Origin: Steinernema hermaphroditum
Taxonomy: Eukaryota; Nematoda; Chromadorea; Rhabditida; Steinernematidae
Assembly (NCBI GenBank): GCA_030435675.1
Contig: CM059622.1
Coordinates: forward strand, 9,858,001 to 9,922,000
Length of the DNA stretch: 64,000 nt
Reading direction: 5' to 3'
Shown one piece after another: positions 24,101-33,979 of this stretch (its first letter is position 1; each line of letters starts with the position of its first letter). Position numbers and translations under genes: made by a program. The notes below the pieces were generated by a model, which worked only from the letters and a program-made list of their open reading frames with translations, had not been told where the DNA came from and ran no database searches.

Positions 24101-24759
24101 GACAGTTGATTGTTCTCCATGCCGTGAGTATCTGTGGATCTATAATTCTATCACAATTACTTTTTAGCACATGGCGTATTTAACGGCATTCATCGACCAG
24201 CAAGAAGCCGCTGAACGGAGACCTGTTTTGAACCTCGAAGCGCGGCTAAGCGAATTCGCCCAAGACGTCGAAGTACCCGAGGTTTCCCCTGCGCAAGAGG
24301 CGAACCCAGTGATGATAGAAGAAATACAATCCACGTCGATCGCGGTTCCGCCCTCGTCTCAAGATAATGTGATTACTCCCAAGAACGGGCAGCATTCTGT
24401 CGTAGCTTGCAGTAGTGCTGACACCACAGGCTCCTCCGAAACTAGAGCAAAGTTCAAAGCGGACATCGCAAAGTTTGTGCAGTCCATCTTGGAGCCGCAT
24501 AGGAAAAAGCTCTTTAAAAGTGCTGATGATTTCAAATACCTAACGAGAAAAGTAAGCGCTCCAGCTGCTTTTGACACTTGACGTTTTGTTGCGATTGTAG
24601 TTAACTCACACGATTCTGGAAAAGGAGGAAAAGAATAACGAAGATCTCCGAGTGACCGACGGCGTCAAGAAGAAATCAAAGGAATATGTTACAAGTTATA
24701 TCAAGAAATTCAAGAAATACGAACTTTTTGGAAGACCGAAGGGAGCCAAGCTACATTAG
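21170..24759 (+). CDS. met-1: met-1: SETD2-type histone H3 lysine 36 methyltransferase
   Basis: Trimethylates H3K36 on transcribed chromatin. Exons 21170-21199, 21365-21877, 21924-22003, 22051-22353, 22401-23287, 23329-23774, 23821-24123, 24168-24551, 24601-24759; total 3105 bp, 1034 aa. Domains in order: disordered basic N-terminus; AWS with the cysteine pattern CFCKL, CGDTCVNR, CGSRCPAGQYC; SET with ITEYVGE, RFINHSCNPNC and GEEIVFNYQF; post-SET CYCGAPQCQGYIG; a helical and low-complexity middle; and a C-terminal SRI domain (DDFKYLTRKLTH, then KKKSKEYVTSYIKKF) that binds the RNA polymerase II CTD. The AWS-SET-post-SET plus SRI combination is diagnostic of SETD2/MET-1. No WW domain was recognised. 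AATAAA lies near 24848. Confidence 0.95.
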
Positions 24760-25003
24760 TATTTCAACCACTGTTACTGCCTGCCGATGTTCGTCTTGTT
24801 ATTTTTTTTACATTTTTATGTACAGAGAACAGTGACATCCAGCAGAAAAATAAAATCTATCAAACGATACTGACCACCCCAACGCCCGTTTAGAACATTT
24901 TAGGGCTTTTATTGAAGCAACGAACAATTCCCAGCAACAAATTTAAACAAACGGCAACCTGAAAAGTTAATCGAAATTCGATAATAAGACGCACTTTCTC
25001 TTC

Positions 25004-27242
25004 CTATGCGCGTAGACGGATGAAGTTCGTGAGAATCCGCTTTTGGAGACTATTGATGTTGCTTTTTTCTTCGATACGGGCGACATACTGTTCTAATTTA
25101 ACATTTGGAAGGAAAACTGCAATGATCTGCAGGCAGAGACTCGCATTTTCCCAATCACCTTCCTTGAGCGCAGTATCAAACAGCTGGTTCATAACATTGA
25201 TATGAGGGTAGCCTAGCTCGGAGACGTACGCCTGCTTGCCCTTCTTTGCTTCTTCGTTCAGCAAGAGGCTGAGCATGTCCCAGCAGCGCTCTTTCGCCGA
25301 CGTTCGCGAAAGCAACAAGGCACACTCTCCAATCTGTAAAAGTAGCACAGCTGCTAACAGTGATCAAGGAAGGACTTACCGTCGAGGGAGAAAGCTTTAT
25401 TTGCAGACCCTTGGCACGCTCTTGTGTAAATTTGCCAATCTCTATCCAGATGTCAACGATTCTGTGTACAAGCGCTTCGTATTCGTCGAACTGCTCTGCC
25501 GGTAGCGCCTAGAAGACAACGTATAAGATCGTGATTAATATCACAAAAAAACCTCGGAGCTGACGGTCAGCAGCAGCTTTCTAATCGTCCCACTGATCTT
25601 CTGATCGAACATATGACGAGCAACAATGGCATCTTCGATGACACGAGAGGTGAGGGACCAGTGCTGACCGCTATCAATGATTTTGTTGGCTATCGACGAG
25701 ATTAAAGTCGGTGTAACCCCGACAACTCTCGGCACCAACTCCTTGTAAAGCTTTTCTAGCTGATCAGATGGCAGCTGTTCGATTTTGTAGTTTAGGAAAC
25801 GTGAGTAAAACCTGAACGGTTCATATCTTACATTGGTTCTTCGGTAAGTGTCTTACATTGGTTCTTCAGTAAGAGCATTCAATGCCACCATATTTTTCCG
25901 TTTGGACGAATACAAACGTTCCACTCGGTCCACCAACTCAGCATTGTTCAGTCGCGTGGCTGTGCTCATGGCCGTGATGAAGAAGGCTCCATCCGTTGTT
26001 TCTTCTGCCACTGTCGCTGGTAACTCCTCAAGAACATTCAGAATCTGATGCAGTAGTGTTATCTGATCCTCCTGAAAGAATATTCTCACATGAAGCATAG
26101 CTTCGAAATTGACAAACCTTAGTGTTATTCAGGCACATCAAACACAAATTGAACGTAGTGAGATTCGGGTTCACCGAAAGTCTGCGCATTTCAGCTAAAA
26201 CGCTGTGCACCCTCTCGGTTTTCGAACTATCTTGCATGCCCTAGAGAAGAAGATTTACGCGGGTGTTGGAGATCGCGACAAACCATTCGAAGTGCCTCTA
26301 GAAGACCATTAAAAGTGGAAACTCCTGGGCGGACTTTGAGGGCGGCCATATTCTCGAGCACCTTAACGGCAGAATCCCATCCTTCGGCGTTCCTCACAAT
26401 GACGTCAAAAGCTTCCTGTGTGAGAACCTGCTTCTTTTCCACAGCTTCATTAAACAGGCTTCGTGCGCGCTCGAGGGACATTTGTGACGGATACTTCCCT
26501 AACCCTGCGATCATGATGGAAACCACTTCTTCGTTGTGAGGTAACATTTCAAACAGCAATTCGGCCATTCCGCCAATCTGCCACGATTTGTCGCCAGAGT
26601 CGACGAATGCTCGCAGTCCGTGCCATTCTGACAGTTCCTCCATGGATGAGCTCTTCCCGTTATAGTACACAGTTAACCGGAAGAGATCAAACTACAAAGA
26701 GATACGGTCAAATGTTAAAAAATAACCCACAAACCAGAGTTTCCTCCTGCAGTTGTTGGTTCTGCGATGATAACTGCTGATAGAGGTTCAAGGCCTCCAC
26801 AACATCTTTCTCTTCTATAAGGTATTTCAAATTTTCTTCAGTTGCTTCGTACTCTGAGAGCATCGGCTTTGGGCGGAAAATTTCCAGTCGCGGCTGGTCC
26901 TGATCGTACATGAACAAGGTTGGCCACTCCTTCGCCAACTGGCGAGCCGACCTGCGTCCAAGTTCCTTTGCGAGAAAGTACGTCCGTTTCGCTTGAGCCG
27001 TGGTCGGAATTGTGGTGGGGTCATCGATGAACGAAAAATGAGGCGCAGTCTTGTCGACGCCCACTGTCTTCGAAATAGCCTCCAGAAGATCGGTTGGCTT
27101 TCGCTGCAAAGAACAAAAGTGGATTAAGAGCATCTGCAAAACGTGCCTTAATAGCGAGCGGCACCGAAATAGGAATTGCTGATGCAGATCCTGAGAGGCA
27201 CGCCGCGGTCGTTGACAGCGATCTTGAGTAAACGATCCGCAT
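25004..27242 (-). CDS. PTCD3: PTCD3 / mitochondrial small ribosomal subunit protein mS39 (PPR protein)
   Basis: Pentatricopeptide-type helical-repeat protein of the mitochondrial small ribosomal subunit. Exons (minus): 27147-27242, 26735-27103, 26284-26691, 26118-26240, 25857-26071, 25553-25811, 25380-25508, 25004-25333; total 1929 bp, 642 aa. The N-terminus MRIVYSRSLSTTAACLSG is a mitochondrial presequence. The next exon has HFSFIDDPTTIPTTAQAKRTYFLAKE, the conserved PTCD3 N-terminal block, followed by PPR-like helices (NPNLTTFNLCL, RPGVSTFNGLLEAL). The first intron needs a GC-AG donor. A 25-bp tandem duplication spans the 25857 exon end. It lies 155 bp downstream of NDUFAF3 on the same strand. 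Confidence 0.82.
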
Positions 27243-27257
27243 ACCTGGAACAGAAAC
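27243..27257 (-). promoter_or_regulatory. probable trans-splice acceptor before PTCD3
   Basis: On the minus strand a CTGTTCCAG acceptor lies 2 bp before the PTCD3 ATG and 150 bp after the NDUFAF3 stop. This suggests a downstream operon gene with spliced-leader addition. Inference from spacing and motif. Confidence 0.5.
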
Positions 27258-27397
27258 CACAGATACGCGAGCAACCACCGCAAACAACACTAGTATTGCA
27301 GAGCCAACAAAACTCCAAATTCGGATGAAGGAACAAATAGAAAATAGAACAAGCCTTTATTACCCGAAAGCCGCAAACTATATTCTTCCTAAATTCA

Positions 27398-28302
27398 TCA
27401 ATCTTTCTTCCGCCTGTTCCCATCTTCAATTTGCAACTTCTCTGACGACATTGAGACTTCTATTTTTTTACTGACACTTTGCTTCACGTCCTCTGCCGTT
27501 TTGTACTTTTTATTGTCCCAGAGCTCAGCGATCAGATCTGTAGTGTTGTCAAGACTGCTACTCAGCCCCAGGAACATAGGATTCTCTTCTAGTTCGTCAT
27601 ACGAGCGTAATAAGCTCATAGCACGACCGTACTCGTCGTCGGTTACCACCATGTCATCAGGAGGATATAGAGCGGCAGCAACATAGCGCTGCTCTGCACT
27701 TAGGAAGTTAAATGTTGCGATGGCGTCCTCCTAGAACGCATTGTAATGAATAAAGTCATACAGCGAAAACACTTACTGTCGGCATGATTTCCAATCCAAT
27801 CTGGTGTTCTCGCAAAATTGGCGCTACCTGCGACCTCACCTTATCGACGTTCTTCCGGTCGCCTACGCCGATGACTAAAATGTCAAGTTTCGGCTGCAAA
27901 AGAAGGAAGAGCTCTAGCGATTCCGGAGTTATATCATCTGGAGTTAGAACGCGCCATGAAAGAACAGCCTTCGGGAAAACGGCTACTGGACCGTACAGGA
28001 ACTTCCCGTCGATCATGCGGAAGCCGAGGCAGCTTAAACCGCGAATTCCCATTTGATTGCTCTCCAGCATTTCCTTCTGAAACGTCGCCATTACACCGAT
28101 AAGACAGTGAGCAACATACGGAGAGCATGGAGACGCGGGTCTTCGTCCCAACATCACTCTTCCCCATCGGGGTTATGTGGTATCCGTCCACCACTCCAGT
28201 GTCAACGTGTTCCGGTCGGTCACTCGGGGGTCGCGAGGAGCTGCTGCTGAATCTGCTCGGGATCAGGCAGCTCCCGCACTGTTTGATGCTTCTCGAGATC
28301 AT
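27398..28302 (-). CDS. NDUFAF3: NDUFAF3 homologue, mitochondrial complex I assembly factor
   Basis: DUF498-fold protein that assists early assembly of NADH:ubiquinone oxidoreductase. Exons (minus) 28120-28302, 27777-28076, 27398-27730 give 816 bp, 271 aa. The N-terminus MISRSIKQCGSCLIPSRFSS is a basic, serine-rich mitochondrial presequence. The core has GFRMIDGKFLYGPVAVFPK, LSWRV, ITPESLELFLLLQPKLDI, VIGVGDR and, after the second intron, ATFNFLSAEQR with AALYPP, matching human NDUFAF3 in order. A polar C-terminal extension of about 85 residues is longer than in vertebrates. It is the first gene of a probable two-gene mitochondrial operon with PTCD3. Confidence 0.93.
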
Positions 28303-28887
28303 TTTCTGAAATCGCGAGACGTAAGAGGCTACAGTAACAAAAGAAAGACAAGAAGGTCCAATTATCGCAAAGTATAAAAAGTGAAAAGGAGAAGACGAAC
28401 ATCCACGAATTACCAGTATGAGAGGACTCCTGGCGCGATAGATCACATAACACGTTCAACAAGCCGGAAGCAGCCCGCTGCTGTCTGGAGGTAATATCCC
28501 AGCAGTGGTTTCAGGAGTCCTTGACTCACCGAGGATTTGAAGCTTGAAAGGGCAATGATTGCAACGGTGATCTTTACAACAGTACAGCTCTTGTTCGCCC
28601 TAGTTTAGGCTCACTAGTGACTAACAAGGGAACCACTCCAAGTGCCCCGCGAGTTAGGAACTAAGATGTCGCGCGCCTTGTAGACGGTCTTCTAACTAAG
28701 CAAACGCACATAGTCTCGCCGGCCCTAAATCACTTGGGCTACCCTAAAGATGGTGACAAAGTTGCAAAAATTCAGCCCCCGGGTACTAGTAGCAGTAAAC
28801 CGCCTTTGAGAATGACGTCTATGTGGTAAGACTGCATGTTGTGAATATTTTGCTCTCAGGTTCGATGCCCGGGGCAGAGTTAGTTTT
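28303..28887. other. intergenic boundary between gene block and transposon nest
   Basis: No gene is recognised. A B-box-like GGTTCGATGCC lies at about 28859, followed within 20 bp by runs of T that could serve as a pol III terminator, but no tRNA fold is found. T-rich sequence at 28883-28900 leads into the transposase gene. Confidence 0.5.
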
Positions 28888-29364
28888 TTATTTTTTTCTC
28901 ATATCCATGCTTTTGTTTCTCTTATCGACGTTATCCCGCGGGTTAACGAAGTTATACCGATGGTTGACGGTCTGATGCCGGTATGGAGTGCCCGGTAAGT
29001 TTGAGAGGGCGTTATAAGCGCGCCATTGATCGCTAACAATCGTGGTCCCTGGCAGAACGTGCCTCTGTATCAGAGGAATGAGGGTGGCGGCATTTTTTCT
29101 CGGCACCGGCATGATCCGAATGTCTCGAGTCTGTCGGTCGATCATTCCGAAGACCCAAATTTGTTGTCTGCGAAGGACGCGACCACGATTGTGTTTGGCC
29201 TTGTAGAATAGACTTTCGTCTATCTCTACAATATGGCCAGGTCCACCCAGCGGCCTTTGCGCATGGTGGCGAAGGGCCCATTCTTGGATTATGTCCCTTA
29301 AAATAGAAAACGTTGTGTGAATCTTTTTTGGAGGGCAGAAAATTACCTGAATGTGTGATACCAC
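28888..29364 (-). CDS. ISXO2/IS1595-type (Merlin superfamily) transposase fragment
   Basis: DDE transposase fragment of 158 codons. The first catalytic Asp lies in IVEIDESLF and the second in TTIVSDQWRAY; WVFGMIDRQTRDIRIMPVP and NHRYNFVNPRD are the family blocks between and after. The expected final catalytic Glu region (normally soon after FVNP) is replaced by a Lys-rich end and stop, so the gene is truncated or frameshifted. The 5' part (about 29287-29340 on plus) looks like an intron with a TTTTAAG acceptor. The family call is firm; activity is unlikely. Confidence 0.8.
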   Translation of the reverse strand: MVSHIQVIFCPPKKIHTTFSILRDIIQEWALRHHAQRPLGGPGHIVEIDESLFYKAKHNRGRVLRRQQIWVFGMIDRQTRDIRIMPVPRKNAATLIPLIQRHVLPGTTIVSDQWRAYNALSNLPGTPYRHQTVNHRYNFVNPRDNVDKRNKSMDMRKK

Positions 29365-29600
29365 ATGATGATCGTTCTTTCGGTCATCTGGTACATGGGA
29401 GGTATCGTCAGATGCGCATGGCTTCAGCGTGCAGGATGCATCTATCGGCGCACCCGGAGCTCAATACCACGGGCCTTAACGGGGGCTGTGACCGGATGGA
29501 CCGCGCTACCGTACCCGACGGCATCGGCGCTCGGGTGCGGTAGCCCTGTCGCGGCGGGAGCCTGCCTGCGGTGTGCGTGCTTGGGTACGGTAGAGACGGA

Positions 29601-30100
29601 AATTGTCCGGGACGCCAATTGTCCGGGACGCCAATTGTCCGGGACGCCAATTGTCCGGGACGCCAATTGTCCGGGACGCCAATTGTCCGGGACGCCAATT
29701 GTCCGGGACGCCAATTGTCCGGGACGCCAATTGTCCGGGACGCCAATTGTCCGGGACGCCAATTGTCCGGGACGCCAATTGTCCGGGACGCCAATTGTCC
29801 GGGACGCCAATTGTCCGGGACGCCAATTGTCCGGGACGCCAATTGTCCGGGACGCCAATTGTCCGGGACGCCAATTGTCCGGGACGCCAATTGTCCGGGA
29901 CGCCAATTGTCCGGGACGCCAATTGTCCGGGACGCCAATTGTCCGGGACGCCAATTGTCCGGGACGCCAATTGTCCGGGACGCCAATTGTCCGGGACGCC
30001 AATTGTCCGGGACGCCAATTGTCCGGGACGCCAATTGTCCGGGACGCCAATTGTCCGGGACGCCAATTGTCCGGGACGCCAATTGTCCGGGACGCCAATT
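29601..30100. repeat. 16-bp minisatellite, 31 units
   Basis: Perfect head-to-tail repeats of AATTGTCCGGGACGCC from 29601 to 30096, plus a final AATT. The unit has no stop codon in any frame, so it generates long false ORFs of 190-250 codons on both strands. No spacers are present. Confidence 0.97.
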
Positions 30101-30447
30101 CTTCATAAGCGCCGCAAATATTTCGTACGTTCGTTCGCTCCTTTCAATGCGCTAGAGCAAATTCTGGGTCCCACCGCGTTGTGATTGATCGCTTTTGTGG
30201 AGTTCGAAAAAAAAATGGATTTCCTCTCCGAAGCACTGCGTGCTTCTCCGCGAAAAAGCCTATTTCAGCTCCGCTCACAGCAGCTGGCCTACTCGATAAC
30301 CCACGAACTACAACCAACATAACAGGAACGTTTACTCAGTTCAAAGCGGTCATATACAATCAACAACAACCCATGAACCTTCACCAACTAATCATTAACA
30401 AACAACAACAACAAATTGGCATCAACAAGAACACATCGCCATCCACA

Positions 30448-31468
30448 TCAGGGCATCTTCGGCAACCGGCTAAACGCAGAAGACGTGGTAGGCACCGTCT
30501 CGCTTGACACCTCCACGTACGCTTCCAAAGTTTCTACACGCTTCCAGCGTCCAAAACGCATAAGCTCATCGATCGGCGCTCCGTTCTTTATAGCTTCTGT
30601 AGCCGCGCCCCCTCGGAAACCGTGAAGAGTTATGGCGTTCTTGATTCCGAGTTTCTCGGCCAGGCGCTTCCACTCGCGACGCGCGGATCCGTAGGACATG
30701 TGTTGGAATGGCTTCGACAGACTAGGAAAGACGAATTCCGACATCGGGGCGACTTGCAACCACGCCTCCAAGAGTTGAACGGCACAAAGGCAGCTTGAAG
30801 AGTTCTCAGTTCTCTGGACAGGCACCCACTTCGCGGGGCCCTTCTTGTTAGTCTTGTCGGCTTCTATCTTCAGCATGACGCCATCACAGGTGAACTTTAA
30901 GTCGTCTCGGCGAAGCGAAGCACCTTCCATCGGACGTAGACAGCCAGCGAACAACAAGGAGACATAGGCGATAATCCTTCGGTCCTTCGGAGCAGGCGAC
31001 TTCCAGGAGGCAATTAGACTCATGTCAGCCGAGGTGATCTTGGATCGATGGACCGGCGCTGGTGCCGACCGCCGCACTCCTTCCATGAAGTTTTTGGATC
31101 CAAACAGATTCCAACGGGTGTTCTTCCATTAAGTTGAAATACCACTTGATCGCTGCTGCCGCCATCGAAACGCTTGATGCCGATCTAGACTCGTGGAAGA
31201 TCACCGATAAGTATGCCAACACCTCGGAGCTGCTGACACAGCTCTTTGGCTCCTTCCTCCAGCTCAGAAACTTCGTAGCCATCTGGGTATAACGGCGCAC
31301 AGTCGACGATTCCCTTGCCGCTCTGATCACCGCGATGGCTTCTTCAACAATGGGTGGTGAGAGGAAGCTGCCAATGGCCTGATGAACCTTCGCGAACGGA
31401 TCTAAATTGTACTCCTTGTAAGTTAGGGAGGGTGGGAGTGGTTTAACCAATTCAAGATCTCCAAACAA
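30448..31468 (-). CDS. tyrosine recombinase of the DIRS/PAT element, broken by a frameshift
   Basis: Two overlapping frames, 31025-31468 (core-binding half) and 30448-31086 (catalytic half). The catalytic half has the first Arg in FAGCLRPMEGASL, the H-x-x-R in HGFRGG, and the terminal Tyr in TLEAYVEV, the R-H-R-Y set of tyrosine recombinases. The two halves are in different frames and meet near a run of five T (plus strand, 31091-31095), which suggests a one-base indel. It would integrate circular cDNA. Likely inactive in this copy unless read by frameshift. Confidence 0.85.
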
Positions 31469-31756
31469 AAAACCTCAAATGACCGTTGAACAGACAACGC
31501 AAGATGAAGAAAACCCACCCTTTCAAACGCCAGTGCTACCTGCGGCCCAAAAGACCGTAACCCAATCAATCACGTCGGGACCGCCAGCTGCTTTAGATCG
31601 CTGCGCTAAAATCCGCCTTTCCTCTCCGAAGCACTGCGTGCTTCTCCGCGAAAAAGCCTATTTCAGCTCCGCTCACAGCAGCTGGCCTACTCGATAACCC
31701 ACGAACTACAACCAACATAACAGGAACGTTTACTCAGTTCAAAGCGAGCAAGAGGC

Positions 31757-33979
31757 CTAAAGTGAGCATGAGCAGTCTATCAAAAGGAAGTAAAAATCGA
31801 AGGGGGCGGACGGACTGTTGAAAACCGAATTTGCATAACTGGAAGATGTGAAAATCATTGTTCCTTGTGGGACACAAATGAAGTCCACAACGAAGTTCCG
31901 CCAGCCCGAACCGTCCCATACCGACGGGAAGAATAAATGAGATGGCCACCAAGGGACACCCAGCACGCCTCTACCTCTACATTGCTCGAGATGAGCTACC
32001 GCAAGCGGAATAAGACTAGGGGGTGGAATCGCCCACACAAACTCATTGGACCATGATGACGCGAACGCATTCACGCCTTCCGAATGGAAATCTGGGCATC
32101 TAGACAGAAAACGAGCACACTTTTTGTTCCAACTACTGGCGAAAACATCGATCGTAGGGATTCCCCAATTTTCACAACAAATGTGGAAGAATTCGTCACG
32201 AATTCCCCAGTCATCACGGTCGAGAAACCTACTCGCTTCGTCTGCCAGTACATTTTCCTCTCGTGGAACCCAAACCGGCCTAACTTCCGCTCCGATACTT
32301 TCGGCGAAATCAAAAATGTCCATAGCTAAGCGTTGCAGCTGAGGTAATCCACTTCCTTTTTCTATTATGCTCACTGCTCCTTGGTTATCAATCTCCACAG
32401 TTATTTGTGCTCCCTGTAACTCTTCAGAGAAGATTTGGAGGCCAAAAAGCACGGCGGCCAACTCGCGGTAAGTGCTTGACTCCGCACGCTCCCCTTCTGA
32501 AAGATTGCGCGCAGTGCGCGACGTCGACCCATCACTGTTCCAGAATACAGCCCCCGCGCCCGAAGCAGAAGCGTCAGTGGCTAGGCGACGAAATGTGCTA
32601 ACACTATTAAGGAACCTGACATTCCTGTTATCGACGTTTTGCAGCCACCATGCTATGTCCGAGATCTCGTCCTCCGATAAATCAGTCCTAGCCCGTAGCC
32701 CGAGTGTCTCCATATTTGCTAACGCTGCGTAAAAACTCCGAGCCTTAATCCGTGCTGCTGGTCCAAAAACATATGCAATGGAGGCGAAAATCCCCGACAG
32801 CTTCATTCTGTCATGCTTTGATGCCACCTTCGATACACGCATTTGGCTGCACAAGGATTTAAGCCGATCAATGCGCTTGTCGGTAATTTGCACCGAAAAT
32901 TGCTCTAAGTCAATTACGTAACCTAACCATGTTAGCCGCTGCGCTGGCTCCCAGTGGCACTTATCCTCCGCGGTAACAACTCCCGCAGCCACTAAATCAG
33001 CTCTAATCTTACGCACATATTCCTCGCATTTTGATCTGCTATGCGCGAAGATCAAACCGTCATCAAGGTACAGCGCACATCCTATCCCGCCACTACGCCA
33101 ACGCTCCAGCAATGGTCTAAACATTTTGGTGAACAGCATAGGAGCCGAGGACAGCCCGAACGGTAAAACATTGTAGACAAAATACTGACCGCGCCACATA
33201 ACCCCCAAAAACTTCCTGTCCTCCTGAGCTATTTCCACATGATGATAACCACTTCTCATATCAAACGAGCATAGAAAACCCCCCTTTGGCAGCATAGCGG
33301 AAATAGATTCCAAACGCTCAAAAGTAACTGACTTCTTTTCGAGAAACCTGTTGAGCCAGGATAGATCCACAATTAGTCTTAATTTTCCCGAGTTTTGATT
33401 ACTAACTACTGACAAAGGGCTAACAACGTGAGGCCTCGTTGAACTGCGGGAAATGGCACCCGATAGCAAAAGTGACTCGATCTCCTGATCAACAAATCTC
33501 TCTTCCCGATACGCGGACGACGCGTTCTGTTTAGAAAAACTCGGCACCAACGTGCGATCGTAAAAGGGAAGAGCATAACCGCTCTTGATCACTGACAATA
33601 GCCACCGAGGCGCTCGCAAACTAGACCAAAAATCAAATTTAAAGCGCAACGTACCAATGGGAAATCCTTGTTGATCCTTCCGGGGCGTCTCCTCACTGAC
33701 GCGGGGCCATGCCTGCTTGAGGGCAGTTCCTGGAGATGTGGCCATAGCTCTTGCAGGAGAAGCACAGTTGTTGCCGCTGGATCGGCGCTGGAGTTCGTCC
33801 AGGGAAGCCAGGATTCGGGAAACCGAAGAGATGCGCTTGTTGCTGAGCGAGCTGCTGATGCAGCAGTTGGTGCTGCTGACTTGCGACGATGTCCCAAGGA
33901 TTGACTGCGACGGTAGGACGGGAATAGCTACCGCCGCCGCTCCGAAAGGGCCAGGCCCGCTTACGCTCCGCGGGGACAC
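31757..33979 (-). CDS. DIRS-type reverse transcriptase-RNase H polyprotein
   Basis: 740-codon open frame; the true start is probably near 33720, where it would be reached from gag. RT motifs are LRLIVDLSWLNRFL, CSFDMRSGYHHVEI, LPFGLSSAPMLFTK and the catalytic YLDD in CALYLDDGLIF. RNase H shows LATDASASGAGAVFW, TYRELAAVLFGL and VEIDNQGAVSII. A C-terminal domain with IDVFASSWN and VLGVPWWPS is typical of DIRS-group RTs. The frame is intact from RT to the end, so this copy is young. The last 340 bp are duplicated at 35110-35452. Confidence 0.93.
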   Translation of the reverse strand: MSPRSVSGPGPFGAAAVAIPVLPSQSILGTSSQVSSTNCCISSSLSNKRISSVSRILASLDELQRRSSGNNCASPARAMATSPGTALKQAWPRVSEETPRKDQQGFPIGTLRFKFDFWSSLRAPRWLLSVIKSGYALPFYDRTLVPSFSKQNASSAYREERFVDQEIESLLLSGAISRSSTRPHVVSPLSVVSNQNSGKLRLIVDLSWLNRFLEKKSVTFERLESISAMLPKGGFLCSFDMRSGYHHVEIAQEDRKFLGVMWRGQYFVYNVLPFGLSSAPMLFTKMFRPLLERWRSGGIGCALYLDDGLIFAHSRSKCEEYVRKIRADLVAAGVVTAEDKCHWEPAQRLTWLGYVIDLEQFSVQITDKRIDRLKSLCSQMRVSKVASKHDRMKLSGIFASIAYVFGPAARIKARSFYAALANMETLGLRARTDLSEDEISDIAWWLQNVDNRNVRFLNSVSTFRRLATDASASGAGAVFWNSDGSTSRTARNLSEGERAESSTYRELAAVLFGLQIFSEELQGAQITVEIDNQGAVSIIEKGSGLPQLQRLAMDIFDFAESIGAEVRPVWVPREENVLADEASRFLDRDDWGIRDEFFHICCENWGIPTIDVFASSWNKKCARFLSRCPDFHSEGVNAFASSWSNEFVWAIPPPSLIPLAVAHLEQCRGRGVLGVPWWPSHLFFPSVWDGSGWRNFVVDFICVPQGTMIFTSSSYANSVFNSPSAPFDFYFLLIDCSCSL

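Larger units (their letters stand above)
28888..30217 (-). mobile_element. Merlin / IS1595-like DNA transposon remnant with internal minisatellite
   Basis: Contains a minus-strand ISXO2/IS1595-type transposase ORF, a transition at about 29365-29600, a 31-unit minisatellite, and a right part (30101-30217) ending in A-rich GAAAAAAAAATGGA, where it is cut by the DIRS element. Bases from 29288 rightward are duplicated at 35452-36062. The left terminal inverted repeat was not found, so the boundary at 28888 is only the end of the ORF. Confidence 0.65.

Noticed and set aside
28888..29364. Bacterial insertion sequence contamination
   Set aside because: The transposase is of IS1595 type but is embedded with a probable intron and nested with a nematode-type DIRS element; eukaryotic Merlin elements explain it.
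29601..30100. CRISPR-like direct repeat array
   Set aside because: Units are strictly contiguous with no spacers, the host is a eukaryote, and no cas genes exist; it is a minisatellite.
29365..30184. Long ORFs of 190-250 codons on both strands encoding repetitive peptides
   Set aside because: They are produced by a stop-free 16-bp minisatellite; every frame is open on both strands, so they carry no evidence of coding.
30448..31468. Phage integrase / prophage
   Set aside because: The tyrosine recombinase is part of a unit with gag and reverse transcriptase plus split direct repeats, as in DIRS/PAT retrotransposons; no phage genes are nearby.
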